Positions 1-5,431 are shown, numbered from the stretch's first letter. The stretch is 5,431 nucleotides of DNA from Phycisphaerae bacterium (GCA_007121565.1 SKKI01000295.1:1-5431); one strand, 5' to 3'. The notes: generated by a model not told the origin, from the letters alone. Numbers and translations: made by a program.

Positions 1-863
1 ATGTATTGAACACTAACAGCACCCAGTGGCCTGAGTTCCAGCGGCAACCTGTTCGGATAGCTCGGCGCAGCCGGATCGCCTTTGTCATAGAAGGTCAGGC
101 GCGGAGCGGTATAGGAGATGCTATGGCGAACCGCCGTTATCGGCTCGGCGGTTTCGATGTGTGTCGTATAATAGGCGCTCATCGGCGAGCCGATGGCGGT
201 GTAAATATCCGGATAGTTGCCGGGATACTCACCGACCAGCACTGAGACGTTGCTCTGGCCTTTCATACCCGCAGTCGTGGGCAGGACGGCCTCAGGGTCG
301 CTCGGGCTGTTGGGGTCCAGCACATCGAGCCCCTGCATAAACAGCCCCAGGGGCTGGCTGACCCTCACATCGACCGATCCGGTGACTCCGCTGATGGGTA
401 TTGAGTTTGAGGTTAAATAGTCGGAATTATGCAATCCGGCCGTGACGGCGTTTTGGTATCCGAGCACATGAGCGCTGGCGCCGGTGTCGAAGATGCCGAT
501 CATAAAATCATGCTGCGGATTGACGCCGGGCGGAAAGCTGCCGCGCACAGTCGGCTCGACGACCGCATCGAATTCATAGAAATTTGAATCTTTTCGCTGG
601 CCGGTAGCGGTCAGCACCATCCACGGCACAAACCCGTCCAGCGGCGGCGAATGAATGACATGATCGGCCGGCTCGGCAAGCGGTTCGCCCGCCGGCATTA
701 TCTGCTGCAGTTGAAGATCGCTGTCGAGCCCGCGGACCGCCTTGATGCGCGACCCGGCCGGGCCGAACCACCGCACCTGCTCAGCCGCGGCCGTTGCGCC
801 AAAGAGACACGCCAATCCAGCGGCCGCCAGCACGACTGTCAATCGTTGATGATGTGAATTCAT
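1..863 (-). CDS. Secreted retropepsin-like aspartic protease domain protein (3' end outside window)
   Basis: The minus strand is open from an ATG at 863 to the window edge, giving 287 codons without a stop. Residues 1-27 form a signal peptide: a short polar start with Arg7, a hydrophobic core of about residues 8-22, and a likely type I cleavage near ATAAA-EQ. Cys19 is a poor lipobox. The mature part contains FMIGIFDTGASAHVLG, with the catalytic-type DTGAS at residues 126-130. A later TAIGSPM (about 222-228) fits the hydrophobic-hydrophobic-Gly motif that closes a retropepsin lobe. Only one DTG triad is visible, so it would act as a dimer, or a second lobe lies outside the window. A purine-rich GAAAGG (871-876) sits 7 bases before the ATG and supports this start. 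A promoter lies upstream at 946-974. Similar planctomycete proteins often end in a sorting signal, but that end is not visible here. The fold call is fairly sure; proteolytic activity and substrate are inferred or unknown. Confidence 0.8.
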   Translation of the reverse strand, partial: MNSHHQRLTVVLAAAGLACLFGATAAAEQVRWFGPAGSRIKAVRGLDSDLQLQQIMPAGEPLAEPADHVIHSPPLDGFVPWMVLTATGQRKDSNFYEFDAVVEPTVRGSFPPGVNPQHDFMIGIFDTGASAHVLGYQNAVTAGLHNSDYLTSNSIPISGVTGSVDVRVSQPLGLFMQGLDVLDPNSPSDPEAVLPTTAGMKGQSNVSVLVGEYPGNYPDIYTAIGSPMSAYYTTHIETAEPITAVRHSISYTAPRLTFYDKGDPAAPSYPNRLPLELRPLGAVSVQY

Positions 864-945
864 AACTGACCCTTTCGCAGAGAAATAAGGACATTTTGAG
901 CTTATATCGGCACAACCAAGCCCCCGAAACACAAATCATCCACAC

Positions 946-974
946 ATTATAAGCGAATAATCGACAAAACACAA
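946..974 (-). promoter_or_regulatory. Sigma-70-type promoter for the secreted retropepsin-like gene
   Basis: Reading the minus strand, a perfect -10 TATAAT (946-951) lies 17 bases after TTGTGT (969-974), a 3-of-6 match to the -35 consensus. Transcription would start near 939 and give a leader of about 75 bases before the ATG at 863. The weak -35 with a perfect -10 and an adjacent tandem repeat suggests dependence on an activator. This is read by eye, with no start-site data. Confidence 0.6.
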
Positions 975-975
975 T

Positions 976-994
976 AATGCGGTGAAAATGCGGT
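976..994 (-). promoter_or_regulatory. Tandem 8-bp direct repeat, 11-bp period, probable regulator site
   Basis: ACCGCATT occurs twice on the minus strand (987-994 and 976-983) with a TTC spacer, so the copies repeat every 11 bases, about one helical turn. The second copy ends one base before the -35 hexamer. Two direct repeats on one face of the helix next to a poor -35 is the layout used by PhoB/OmpR-type winged-helix response regulators. The bases are not the known Pho box, so the regulator is unknown. Confidence 0.4.
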
Positions 995-1082
995 TCGTTA
1001 TGGGACGCATGTTGAACCTATAGCGATCTTCAAGCCCACTGAGCCGGGCAGAGCGTTTCGAAGTGAACTAATACGGAAGGTT

Positions 1083-2915
1083 TTATCGGTTTTCCGGAAA
1101 CAGCAGGCACTCGCTGAAGGTTTCCTGGAACTGGGTTTGGTGGGCAATTTCCACATATTCGATGTGTTGGGCCAGGCCGGTGGCCAACTCGCGGGCGTGT
1201 CGGCTGGTCAGGGTCATCGCTGCGCCCGCCCCGGCGGCATTGCCCACAAACCGGATGCGATCAACCGGGATAGGCGGCAGCAGACCCGCCCGCACCGCAC
1301 TTTCCCGACGGATGTAATTGCCGAAGGCCCCGGCCAGCCGTATCTGGTCGAGTTGCTCTTCCGGCAGGTCGGCCTGTTGGCACAAGAGCCGGATGCCCGC
1401 ACGAATGGCGGCCTTGGCAAGCTGGAACTGCCGGAGATCTTTCTGGGTCAGAACGACCGGGTTTGGGCACTGGCTTGCAGACAGGCGAAAGGCCGGCTGG
1501 CCCTCATGCGCGACAAGCCGCTCGGTGAGGGTTTTGGCAACGGTCGGCAAGATCATCGACGGCTCGGCAAATCGTCCCGTTTCGTCAACAATTCCCAATT
1601 CCAGCAGGATTGCCACGGCGTCGATCAGTCCGCTGCCGCATATAGAACGGGCCTCATTGCCGCCGATGACATCGATATCGATGTCGTTGTTATTGTCGAG
1701 CAGCACGCGCTGGATCGCGCCGTCCTGGGCCGATGAGCCGAACAGGATGCCGGCGCCTTCCAGTGCCGGGCCTGCGGCGCAGCTTGCGGCCCAGAGCGTC
1801 TGGCCGATCCTGAGCACCAGCTCACCGTTGGTGCCGATATCCACCAGCAGGACAGGGGGGCCGTCGGAAAGGTCCATACCGCAGGCCAGGGCCGCCGCGA
1901 CGGTGTCGGAGCCGACGAATCCGGCGATGTTCTCAACGGTGTAAAGCTGTCCTGCCGGGGCAATGTGCAGGCCCAAGTCGCGGGCGTTTTTGCGGCTTGC
2001 CAGCAGAGAGTAAGCACGGTAGGGGGCCTGTCCCAACTGAGCAACCGGCAAATTCAGCAGCAGGTGGTTCATTGTGGTATTGCCGACGGCGAGGATTTCA
2101 TAAATAGACTCTCGCGGGATATCCGCTGTCTGGGCCGCCTGTTCGATGAGTATGTTCAGGCATTGGATAATGCTGTGCTGCAATTCGCTGCCGTTGGACG
2201 GTTCGGCGGCATATTGAATGCGGCTGATGACATCGGCGCCGCAGAGGGCCTGCGGGTTGGCTCCGGCTGAGGTGGCCACGATTGTTCCGGCGGTTAAATC
2301 CATCAGATTCACAACAACGGTTGTCGTGCCGATATCCACCGCCGCGCCGAATACTTTTTTGCTTGTGTCGCCGGGTTCAACGGCGTCCAGGCGAAAGCAC
2401 GGTTTTGGGCTGTCCTGTGTGTGCGGCTCGGACGAGATCGCAAACAGTACAGCGGTCATTCCCTTCCGACAAGCGCTGCTGTTTGTCGGTTCTTCCGCGA
2501 AGTTGATCACGCTCATCTCAGTCGGCCCGTCCAGATGCAGGCAAACCTCCTCGCGGTCGGTCAACGTCTGGCAGAACACATCGATTCCCCGCCATCGTCC
2601 GGGGACAAAGACTTTCCGCACGGGCGGGTCCAGCGGGAAATGGCGTCCGATGCCGTGCTGTAAGATCTGCTGACGCAGAAAGCGGCTTTTTTCCGGCACC
2701 CAGACTTCAAGATCGCTTTGGACGGTCGTCCTGCAGGCCCAGAGTTCTTTGCCGCCGCGCGAAAGCTTCACCCGACACTTGCCGCAGCGGCCCATCCCGC
2801 CGCAGGGGGTGGTCAGGATAATACCCGCCTGCCCGGCCGCCTCGAGCAGTGTGGCGCCTTCGTGAATTTGAATCACCCGATCATCAGGCATAAAACGAAG
2901 GGTGTAATGACGCAT
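1083..2915 (-). CDS. RACo/DUF4445-family corrinoid-activation protein (2Fe-2S ferredoxin plus ASKHA ATPase)
   Basis: This 610-residue protein matches the reductive activators of corrinoid proteins (COG3894). In that family, ATP hydrolysis drives electron transfer to inactive Co(II) corrinoid on cytoplasmic methyltransferase partners, restoring Co(I). An N-terminal 2Fe-2S ferredoxin domain (about 1-75) has Cys38, Cys44, Cys47 and Cys61 in the family spacing (PCGGMGRCGKCRV, then ACRTT). A linker leads to the ASKHA part: DIGTTT (194-199), NPQALCGADVISRI (220-233), GNTTMNHL (278-285), GSDTVAA (335-341), DIGTNGEL (359-366), CAAGPALEG (379-387), CGSGLID (426-432), LTQKDLRQFQLAKAAI (489-504), LAGAFGNY (527-534) and GNAAGAGA (558-565). 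Length is normal and no motif is broken. The ATG at 2915 is chosen because it keeps the first ferredoxin strand. No Shine-Dalgarno is evident, and the nearest upstream gene is the mini-ORF, 126 bases away. No corrinoid protein or methyltransferase gene lies in the window, so the partner is unknown and no symbol is assigned. Confidence 0.93.
   Translation of the reverse strand: MRHYTLRFMPDDRVIQIHEGATLLEAAGQAGIILTTPCGGMGRCGKCRVKLSRGGKELWACRTTVQSDLEVWVPEKSRFLRQQILQHGIGRHFPLDPPVRKVFVPGRWRGIDVFCQTLTDREEVCLHLDGPTEMSVINFAEEPTNSSACRKGMTAVLFAISSEPHTQDSPKPCFRLDAVEPGDTSKKVFGAAVDIGTTTVVVNLMDLTAGTIVATSAGANPQALCGADVISRIQYAAEPSNGSELQHSIIQCLNILIEQAAQTADIPRESIYEILAVGNTTMNHLLLNLPVAQLGQAPYRAYSLLASRKNARDLGLHIAPAGQLYTVENIAGFVGSDTVAAALACGMDLSDGPPVLLVDIGTNGELVLRIGQTLWAASCAAGPALEGAGILFGSSAQDGAIQRVLLDNNNDIDIDVIGGNEARSICGSGLIDAVAILLELGIVDETGRFAEPSMILPTVAKTLTERLVAHEGQPAFRLSASQCPNPVVLTQKDLRQFQLAKAAIRAGIRLLCQQADLPEEQLDQIRLAGAFGNYIRRESAVRAGLLPPIPVDRIRFVGNAAGAGAAMTLTSRHARELATGLAQHIEYVEIAHQTQFQETFSECLLFPENR
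1668..1685. repeat. 18-bp perfect palindrome inside the corrinoid-activator gene
   Basis: GACATCGATATCGATGTC equals its own reverse complement. It encodes the DIDID run of an Asn/Asp-rich stretch (about residues 408-415) between the SSAQDGAIQRVLL segment and the conserved CGSGLID motif. It probably arose as low-complexity Asp-Ile codons in a surface loop. No regulatory function is indicated. Confidence 0.6.
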
Positions 2916-2992
2916 GTGTCAGGTCCGGTTAAAAATAAAATGCAAAATAAAGCTATGGTATGGCCTTATTCTGCATTGAAAATACATTTATC

Positions 2993-3029
2993 GGCAGTTA
3001 AGACGTATCGAAACACCCCTGAAACTGCC
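2993..3029. repeat. Imperfect hairpin: 7-bp inverted repeat with 23-base loop
   Basis: GGCAGTT (2993-2999) and AACTGCC (3023-3029) are exact inverted copies. On the minus strand the hairpin would begin 12 bases after the mini-ORF stop. It lacks a following T-run and has a long loop, so it is a poor intrinsic terminator. It could be an mRNA 3' structure, an operator, or chance. Confidence 0.3.
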
Positions 3030-3041
3030 CGGAATTGTCCC

Positions 3042-3122
3042 TTAAGTAACCTTATGGCGGACTTTCCAGCGGGCGCGTCGTTTTTTGCTGCCGATTTTCC
3101 GTCTGCGTCTGGGTTTTGCCAT
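3042..3122 (-). CDS. 26-residue highly basic mini-protein, function unknown
   Basis: An ATG at 3122 opens 26 codons ending in TAA at 3042-3044. The product begins MAKPRRRRKIG and ends WKVRHKVT. Fourteen of 26 residues are Lys or Arg, there is a single Trp at position 19, and no acidic residue. AGGAG lies 6 bases before the ATG and a near-consensus promoter lies about 50 bases further up, so expression signals are much better than chance. Size and composition resemble tiny ribosome-associated proteins (Thx and the N-terminal tail of bL32, which also has an early MAxP and a Trp near position 20), but I cannot assign it to any of these. Nucleic-acid or ribosome binding is an inference from charge alone. 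It is upstream of, and in the same direction as, the corrinoid activator. It is not a frameshifted remnant: the frame after the stop shows no continued basic pattern. Confidence 0.6.
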   Translation of the reverse strand: MAKPRRRRKIGSKKRRARWKVRHKVT

Positions 3123-3128
3123 GCACAT

Positions 3129-3133
3129 CTCCT
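3129..3133 (-). promoter_or_regulatory. Shine-Dalgarno site of the basic mini-ORF
   Basis: AGGAG on the minus strand is separated by 6 bases from the ATG at 3122, which is near-ideal spacing. It is the strongest ribosome site in the left half, where the larger corrinoid-activator gene has none. It is the main reason to accept so short an ORF. Confidence 0.65.
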
Positions 3134-3178
3134 GCATCTGGTATCAAAAATCAGTTTCGTTTTAGGTACATTGCTGTT

Positions 3179-3206
3179 ATTATAGAGGCGGCTTGGGAAA
3201 TTGCAA
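3179..3206 (-). promoter_or_regulatory. Near-consensus sigma-70 promoter for the mini-ORF
   Basis: On the minus strand TTGCAA (3201-3206, 4 of 6) is followed after 16 bases by a perfect TATAAT (3179-3184). Transcription would start near 3172 and leave a leader of about 50 bases before the ATG at 3122. The same transcript could continue into the corrinoid activator, because no clear terminator intervenes. Confidence 0.65.
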
Positions 3207-3243
3207 GTCCGAGGTTTTTTATTTCGTTTCGGGAGACAGAAAA

Positions 3244-3567
3244 ATGATTCAATGCGCAGAATGCGAATTTTATTCGGTGTCGCCGGATGGGCGACGGACG
3301 TTTCGGTGCGACCCATTTGTTAATATTAAGGAGCCGGAATGCTTGCAAAAGTGGCAGCTTCTTCGGCTGGATATGATGGTGTCGGGCTTTCAAAGTATGC
3401 GGATGTTCCAGCAAAAAATGGAGCCCATGCAGGACAAGCTGTATAAGTATGTCCAGCGTGAGTTAGATGACATAGAGGATGCAGATAGTTGGAAGTTTAT
3501 GGATGACCTGGAGGACGAGGACGGCCCGGAGGATCCGGATTCGCCGGAATCGGGCGAGCTTTTATAG
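3244..3567 (+). CDS. Small four-cysteine, probable metal-binding protein with acidic C-terminus
   Basis: The 107-residue product starts MIQCAECEFYS. Cys4, Cys7, Cys22 and Cys33 (C-x2-C, then RCDPF and PECLQKW) could form one zinc-ribbon-like or Fe-S site. Residues 34-80 look helical (QLLRLDMMVSGFQ onward), and the tail from about 73 is strongly acidic (DDLEDEDGPEDPD). There is no signal peptide or membrane segment, so it should be cytoplasmic. I do not recognise a named family. The ATG at 3244 is preferred over an upstream in-frame TTG at 3193 because GGGAG (3231-3235) lies 8 bases before it and the TTG lies inside the spacer of the opposite-strand promoter. The sigma gene follows 77 bases later on the same strand without a visible terminator or promoter, so the two are probably co-transcribed. 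Metal binding is inferred from cysteine spacing. Confidence 0.8.
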   Translation: MIQCAECEFYSVSPDGRRTFRCDPFVNIKEPECLQKWQLLRLDMMVSGFQSMRMFQQKMEPMQDKLYKYVQRELDDIEDADSWKFMDDLEDEDGPEDPDSPESGELL

Positions 3568-3644
3568 GGGATGTGGGAAGTTTCCTGTTGCAACGCAATA
3601 ATGCTTGAGTTCAAACCGTCTATCCTTCTGAGATAACCTGTGTA

Positions 3645-4193
3645 ATGGCCGAACAACAACCCTCGACATTTATTGAGCGGTTATGCAGCCGTGATGACAG
3701 TGCCTTTGACGAACTGGTCGATCGCTATGCGGGCCGATGCTATGGGTATTTTTATCGGCTGTGCGGCAATGGGGAACAAAGTGAAGAGTTCGTCAGTGAA
3801 CTGTTTGTTAAGCTGGTTGAAAAGATCGACACCTTTGACGGCGGTTCGTTTGATAATTGGCTTTTTACGGTTGCGTCGAACCTGTTTCGGGACCATTTGC
3901 GTCGCAAATATAGGTATAAGCGCCTGCTCGATGAGGTGGCCGACCAGGAGCGCAAGCGGCAGGAAGAGGCTGTTGTCGATCCGCGTCAGGAAGCGGTTTC
4001 TGACAGGCTTCAGTGGGCGCTTGAAAAACTCGATAAAGAGACAGCGGAACTGATAATGCTTCGGTATTACAGCAAGGTCAGTTTCCGGGAGCTGGCCCAG
4101 ATGCGCAATGAACCGATCGGGACGTTGCTCTCAAAGGTTCACCGCGGGCTGAAACGATTACGTGTTTTAATGGAAGATGTGTCCTATGAGTAA
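3645..4193 (+). CDS. ECF-type RNA polymerase sigma factor
   Basis: The 182-residue product has the two-domain layout of group 4 (ECF) sigma factors. Region 2 (about 17-90) runs from FDELVDRYAGRCYGYFYRL through SEEFVSELFVKLVEKI to the -10-binding GGSFDNWLFTVASNLFRDHLR; region 4 (about 122-176) has the helix-turn-helix ETAELIMLRYYSKVSFRELA then IGTLLSKVHRGLKRLR. A charged linker (91-121) joins them, and there is no region 1.1 or 3. It should direct core polymerase to a small regulon, usually including its own operon. The ATG at 3645 gives a normal ECF N-terminus, although the ribosome site is weak (only GAG about 12 bases upstream). The stop overlaps the start of the next gene by 8 bases, implying translational coupling and near-equal output, as expected for a sigma/anti-sigma pair. 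The stimulus is unknown. Confidence 0.94.
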   Translation: MAEQQPSTFIERLCSRDDSAFDELVDRYAGRCYGYFYRLCGNGEQSEEFVSELFVKLVEKIDTFDGGSFDNWLFTVASNLFRDHLRRKYRYKRLLDEVADQERKRQEEAVVDPRQEAVSDRLQWALEKLDKETAELIMLRYYSKVSFRELAQMRNEPIGTLLSKVHRGLKRLRVLMEDVSYE

Positions 4194-4767
4194 AAAAATT
4201 GAAAATTTGGACGAACTGATAAGGCGGTTTGTCGATGATGCTGAGGCCGAAACGATGGCCCGGGAAATCCGTCGCGGCGATGCCATGCTTGATACATTTG
4301 ACTCGCCCGAGATGTGCCCCGAGGCGGCCGATCGAATTCGCAGGCGTTTGCGGCAGTATCGTTTGCGTCGTCATCGCCGCAGACAGGCGATCGGCTGGGC
4401 AGGCCTGGCCGCTGCCGGCGCTGCGGCGATGGTGTTGCTGTTTGTCGGCCTGGGGCAAAGGCCGCAAAAACCGGTCGAGAGCCTGCCGCTTGTCCAGGAG
4501 GTCCAGCCCCCGCCGGTTGAGCAGCCCGAGATGCGCCCTGTCGATCTGCATGAACTGCCCGGTGTAACGCTGAATCTCTGGGAGGATGTGCCGTACGTCG
4601 AGGATCAAGACTTTACGGCTATCAAAACCGAGCTGGATGATATTGCCACGTGGATTAAACGGCTGGGTATTATGGACAATACGCTTCCTGACAAACCTGT
4701 GATTAACGGCGAGACCGCCAGTCAGGAAGACTTTAAGATTGATCTGACGGAATTCTGGAAGGGATAA
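4186..4767 (+). CDS. Single-pass membrane protein, probable anti-sigma factor
   Basis: The 193-residue product has a charged N-terminal region (1-60, LDELIRRFVDDAEAETMAREI), an Arg-rich stop RRHRRR (61-66), one membrane helix (about 68-90, AIGWAGLAAAGAAAMVLLFV), a Pro/Glu/Gln linker (about 92-120), and a C-terminal domain of about 70 residues with a helix near FTAIKTELDDIATWIKRLG. The Arg cluster places the N-terminus in the cytoplasm and the C-terminus outside. Position straight after the sigma gene and this topology fit an anti-sigma factor. The zinc anti-sigma motif H-x3-C-x2-C is absent (single Cys44), so any sigma binding uses another fold. I chose ATG 4186 over 4177 because GGAAG (4172-4176) lies 9 bases before 4186 but touches 4177. 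The role is inferred from context and topology, not from a recognised domain. Confidence 0.8.
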   Translation: MSKKIENLDELIRRFVDDAEAETMAREIRRGDAMLDTFDSPEMCPEAADRIRRRLRQYRLRRHRRRQAIGWAGLAAAGAAAMVLLFVGLGQRPQKPVESLPLVQEVQPPPVEQPEMRPVDLHELPGVTLNLWEDVPYVEDQDFTAIKTELDDIATWIKRLGIMDNTLPDKPVINGETASQEDFKIDLTEFWKG

Positions 4768-4775
4768 CAGAGGTT

Positions 4776-5431
4776 ATGAAAACGCCATCGTATCAACTGG
4801 TTTGTCTTTTTATGGCGGGAGTATGGCTGGTCGGTTCTGCCTGTACGGCCGCCGAAGCGAGCGCCAATGACGCGCCATCGGAAACGGATATCTGGCAGGA
4901 TGCGCTGATCCACCCGTTCGATGCGATTGTGTTGACCGAATCGCAGATTGATCGGTTTCTCGAACGGTTGTCCCAGACCAACCCCGCCAGGGCCGCCGAA
5001 CTTGAAAGGAGTCGCATCACACGGCCGCAGCAGTTTCGCTGGGAGATTCGCGAGGAAATGGCCAATCGCTTTTTCCAGCGTATTCAGCCCCCCGATGAGC
5101 CCGCCCCGGCCGTGGAGCCCACACCGACGGAACCGCCCGCCGAACCGGATGCGGCGCTGCGGCAAAAACAGGCCGAGTTGATCGACTGGCTGGAGAAGAA
5201 TTTTCCGAAGCAGGCCAAAGACCTCAAGGCCGACTTGCCGCTTACGGCCGAACGGATGGACGAGCTGCGCGGGCGGTATGACCCGATGATGCGCGCCGAG
5301 CGATTTAATCCGCCGCTTGCCGAGGCGATGAAAGAGGATCTCCGCGTGCAGATGCGCCGCGATGAGCTGTTGATGGAGCTGCAGCTTGAAAATCCGGACA
5401 AGCGTGAGGCGATTGTCAACGAGCTGGAGCA
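4776..5431 (+). CDS. Exported helical protein of the sigma operon (3' end outside window)
   Basis: From ATG 4776, 218 codons stay open to the window edge. Residues 1-26 form a signal peptide (Lys2, hydrophobic core LVCLFMAGVWLVG, then SACTAAEA). Cys23 follows GSA, a poor lipobox, so ordinary export is more likely than lipidation. The rest is mostly charged helix, split by a Pro/Glu linker (about 104-125, PPDEPAPAVEPTPTEPP). A short pattern recurs: IDRFLERL...NPARAAEL (58-76), LIDWLEKNFPKQAKDL (135-150) and LLMELQLENPDKREAI (198-213). LTAERMDELRGRY (156-168) faintly recalls the LTxxQ motif of Spy/CpxP proteins, but I do not assign it there. It starts 8 bases after the membrane gene; AGAGG is only 2 bases from the ATG, so translation is probably coupled. 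Proteobacterial sigma operons have an analogous third gene (DUF3106); that parallel is positional only. Function unknown. Confidence 0.82.
   Translation, partial: MKTPSYQLVCLFMAGVWLVGSACTAAEASANDAPSETDIWQDALIHPFDAIVLTESQIDRFLERLSQTNPARAAELERSRITRPQQFRWEIREEMANRFFQRIQPPDEPAPAVEPTPTEPPAEPDAALRQKQAELIDWLEKNFPKQAKDLKADLPLTAERMDELRGRYDPMMRAERFNPPLAEAMKEDLRVQMRRDELLMELQLENPDKREAIVNELE

Larger units (their letters stand above)
2916..3243. other. Divergent intergenic region of about 330 bases between minus- and plus-strand genes
   Basis: This AT-rich gap separates the corrinoid activator from the four-cysteine gene. It holds the basic mini-ORF (3042-3122), its ribosome site and promoter, and an inverted repeat at 2993-3029. 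The part next to the activator start (about 2929-2960) is very AT-rich, with AAAATAAA twice on the plus strand at 2932-2939 and 2944-2951. I see no convincing separate promoter for the activator there and no intrinsic terminator with a T-run, so readthrough from the mini-ORF promoter into the activator is possible. Confidence 0.6.

Noticed and set aside
1033..1048. GCCC...GGGC hairpin downstream of the corrinoid activator as a terminator
   Set aside because: The stem is only 4 bp and no T-run follows on the minus strand.
1137..1944. Long plus-strand ORFs (199 and 208 residues) opposite the corrinoid activator
   Set aside because: Antisense shadows of a gene with all family motifs intact; their translations are Arg/Ser/Pro-rich without recognisable domains.
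2932..2951. AAAATAAA direct repeat before the activator start
   Set aside because: Simple AT-rich repetition with no associated promoter hexamers; probably compositional.
3193..3222. Plus-strand promoter TTGGGA-18-TTTTAT for the four-cysteine gene
   Set aside because: Each hexamer matches only 4 of 6 and the spacer is long; such matches are common by chance in AT-rich gaps.
3193..3243. TTG start that would lengthen the four-cysteine protein by 17 residues
   Set aside because: GGGAG lies 8 bases before the ATG at 3244, and the TTG sits within the spacer of the opposite-strand promoter.
2966..3316. 116-residue minus-strand ORF across the divergent gap
   Set aside because: It crosses the promoter and the mini-ORF in another frame, overlaps the start of the four-cysteine gene, has no ribosome site, and its translation has no domain-like pattern.
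4078..5419. Minus-strand ORFs of 176, 147 and 111 residues opposite the sigma operon
   Set aside because: They lie antisense to the sigma, membrane and exported genes, with low-complexity translations typical of shadows in GC-rich coding DNA.
1..5431. tRNA, rRNA, CRISPR array, insertion sequence or riboswitch
   Set aside because: No regularly spaced repeats, no transposase-like ORF with terminal repeats, and no recognisable structured-RNA motif seen on either strand.

Overview
The window looks like an ordinary chromosomal segment from an anaerobic or facultatively anaerobic bacterium. My best guess is a planctomycete of the Phycisphaerae type. That rests on the mix of a secreted retropepsin-like protein, a DUF4445 corrinoid-activation ATPase, and an extracytoplasmic-function (ECF) sigma operon with a non-zinc membrane partner; it is an inference from gene content, not from a marker gene. 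Coding regions are moderately GC-rich and the intergenic gaps are distinctly AT-richer.

The layout is two divergent halves. The left half reads on the minus strand. From right to left it holds a 26-residue, extremely basic mini-protein (3042-3122), a 610-residue ferredoxin-ASKHA protein of the RACo/DUF4445 family (1083-2915), and the N-terminal 287 residues of a secreted retropepsin-like protein that runs off the left edge (1-863). Two good sigma-70-type promoters can be read on this strand. One (3179-3206) precedes the mini-protein. The other (946-974) precedes the secreted protein and carries an 11-bp-period tandem repeat just upstream of its weak -35.

The right half reads on the plus strand as a compact, probably single operon: a 107-residue four-cysteine protein with an acidic tail (3244-3567), an ECF sigma factor (3645-4193), a single-pass membrane protein whose start overlaps the sigma stop by 8 bases (4186-4767, probable anti-sigma factor), and an exported helical protein cut by the right edge (4776-5431). 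The likely logic is a cell-envelope signalling unit: the membrane protein holds the sigma factor, and the exported protein acts on the outer side of the membrane. The role of the cysteine protein is unknown.

I see no mobile element, CRISPR array, tRNA or rRNA, and no clear new multi-gene system. The most noteworthy items are the mini-ORF with its strong expression signals, the regulated-looking promoter at 946-994, and the four-cysteine gene placed at the head of the sigma operon.
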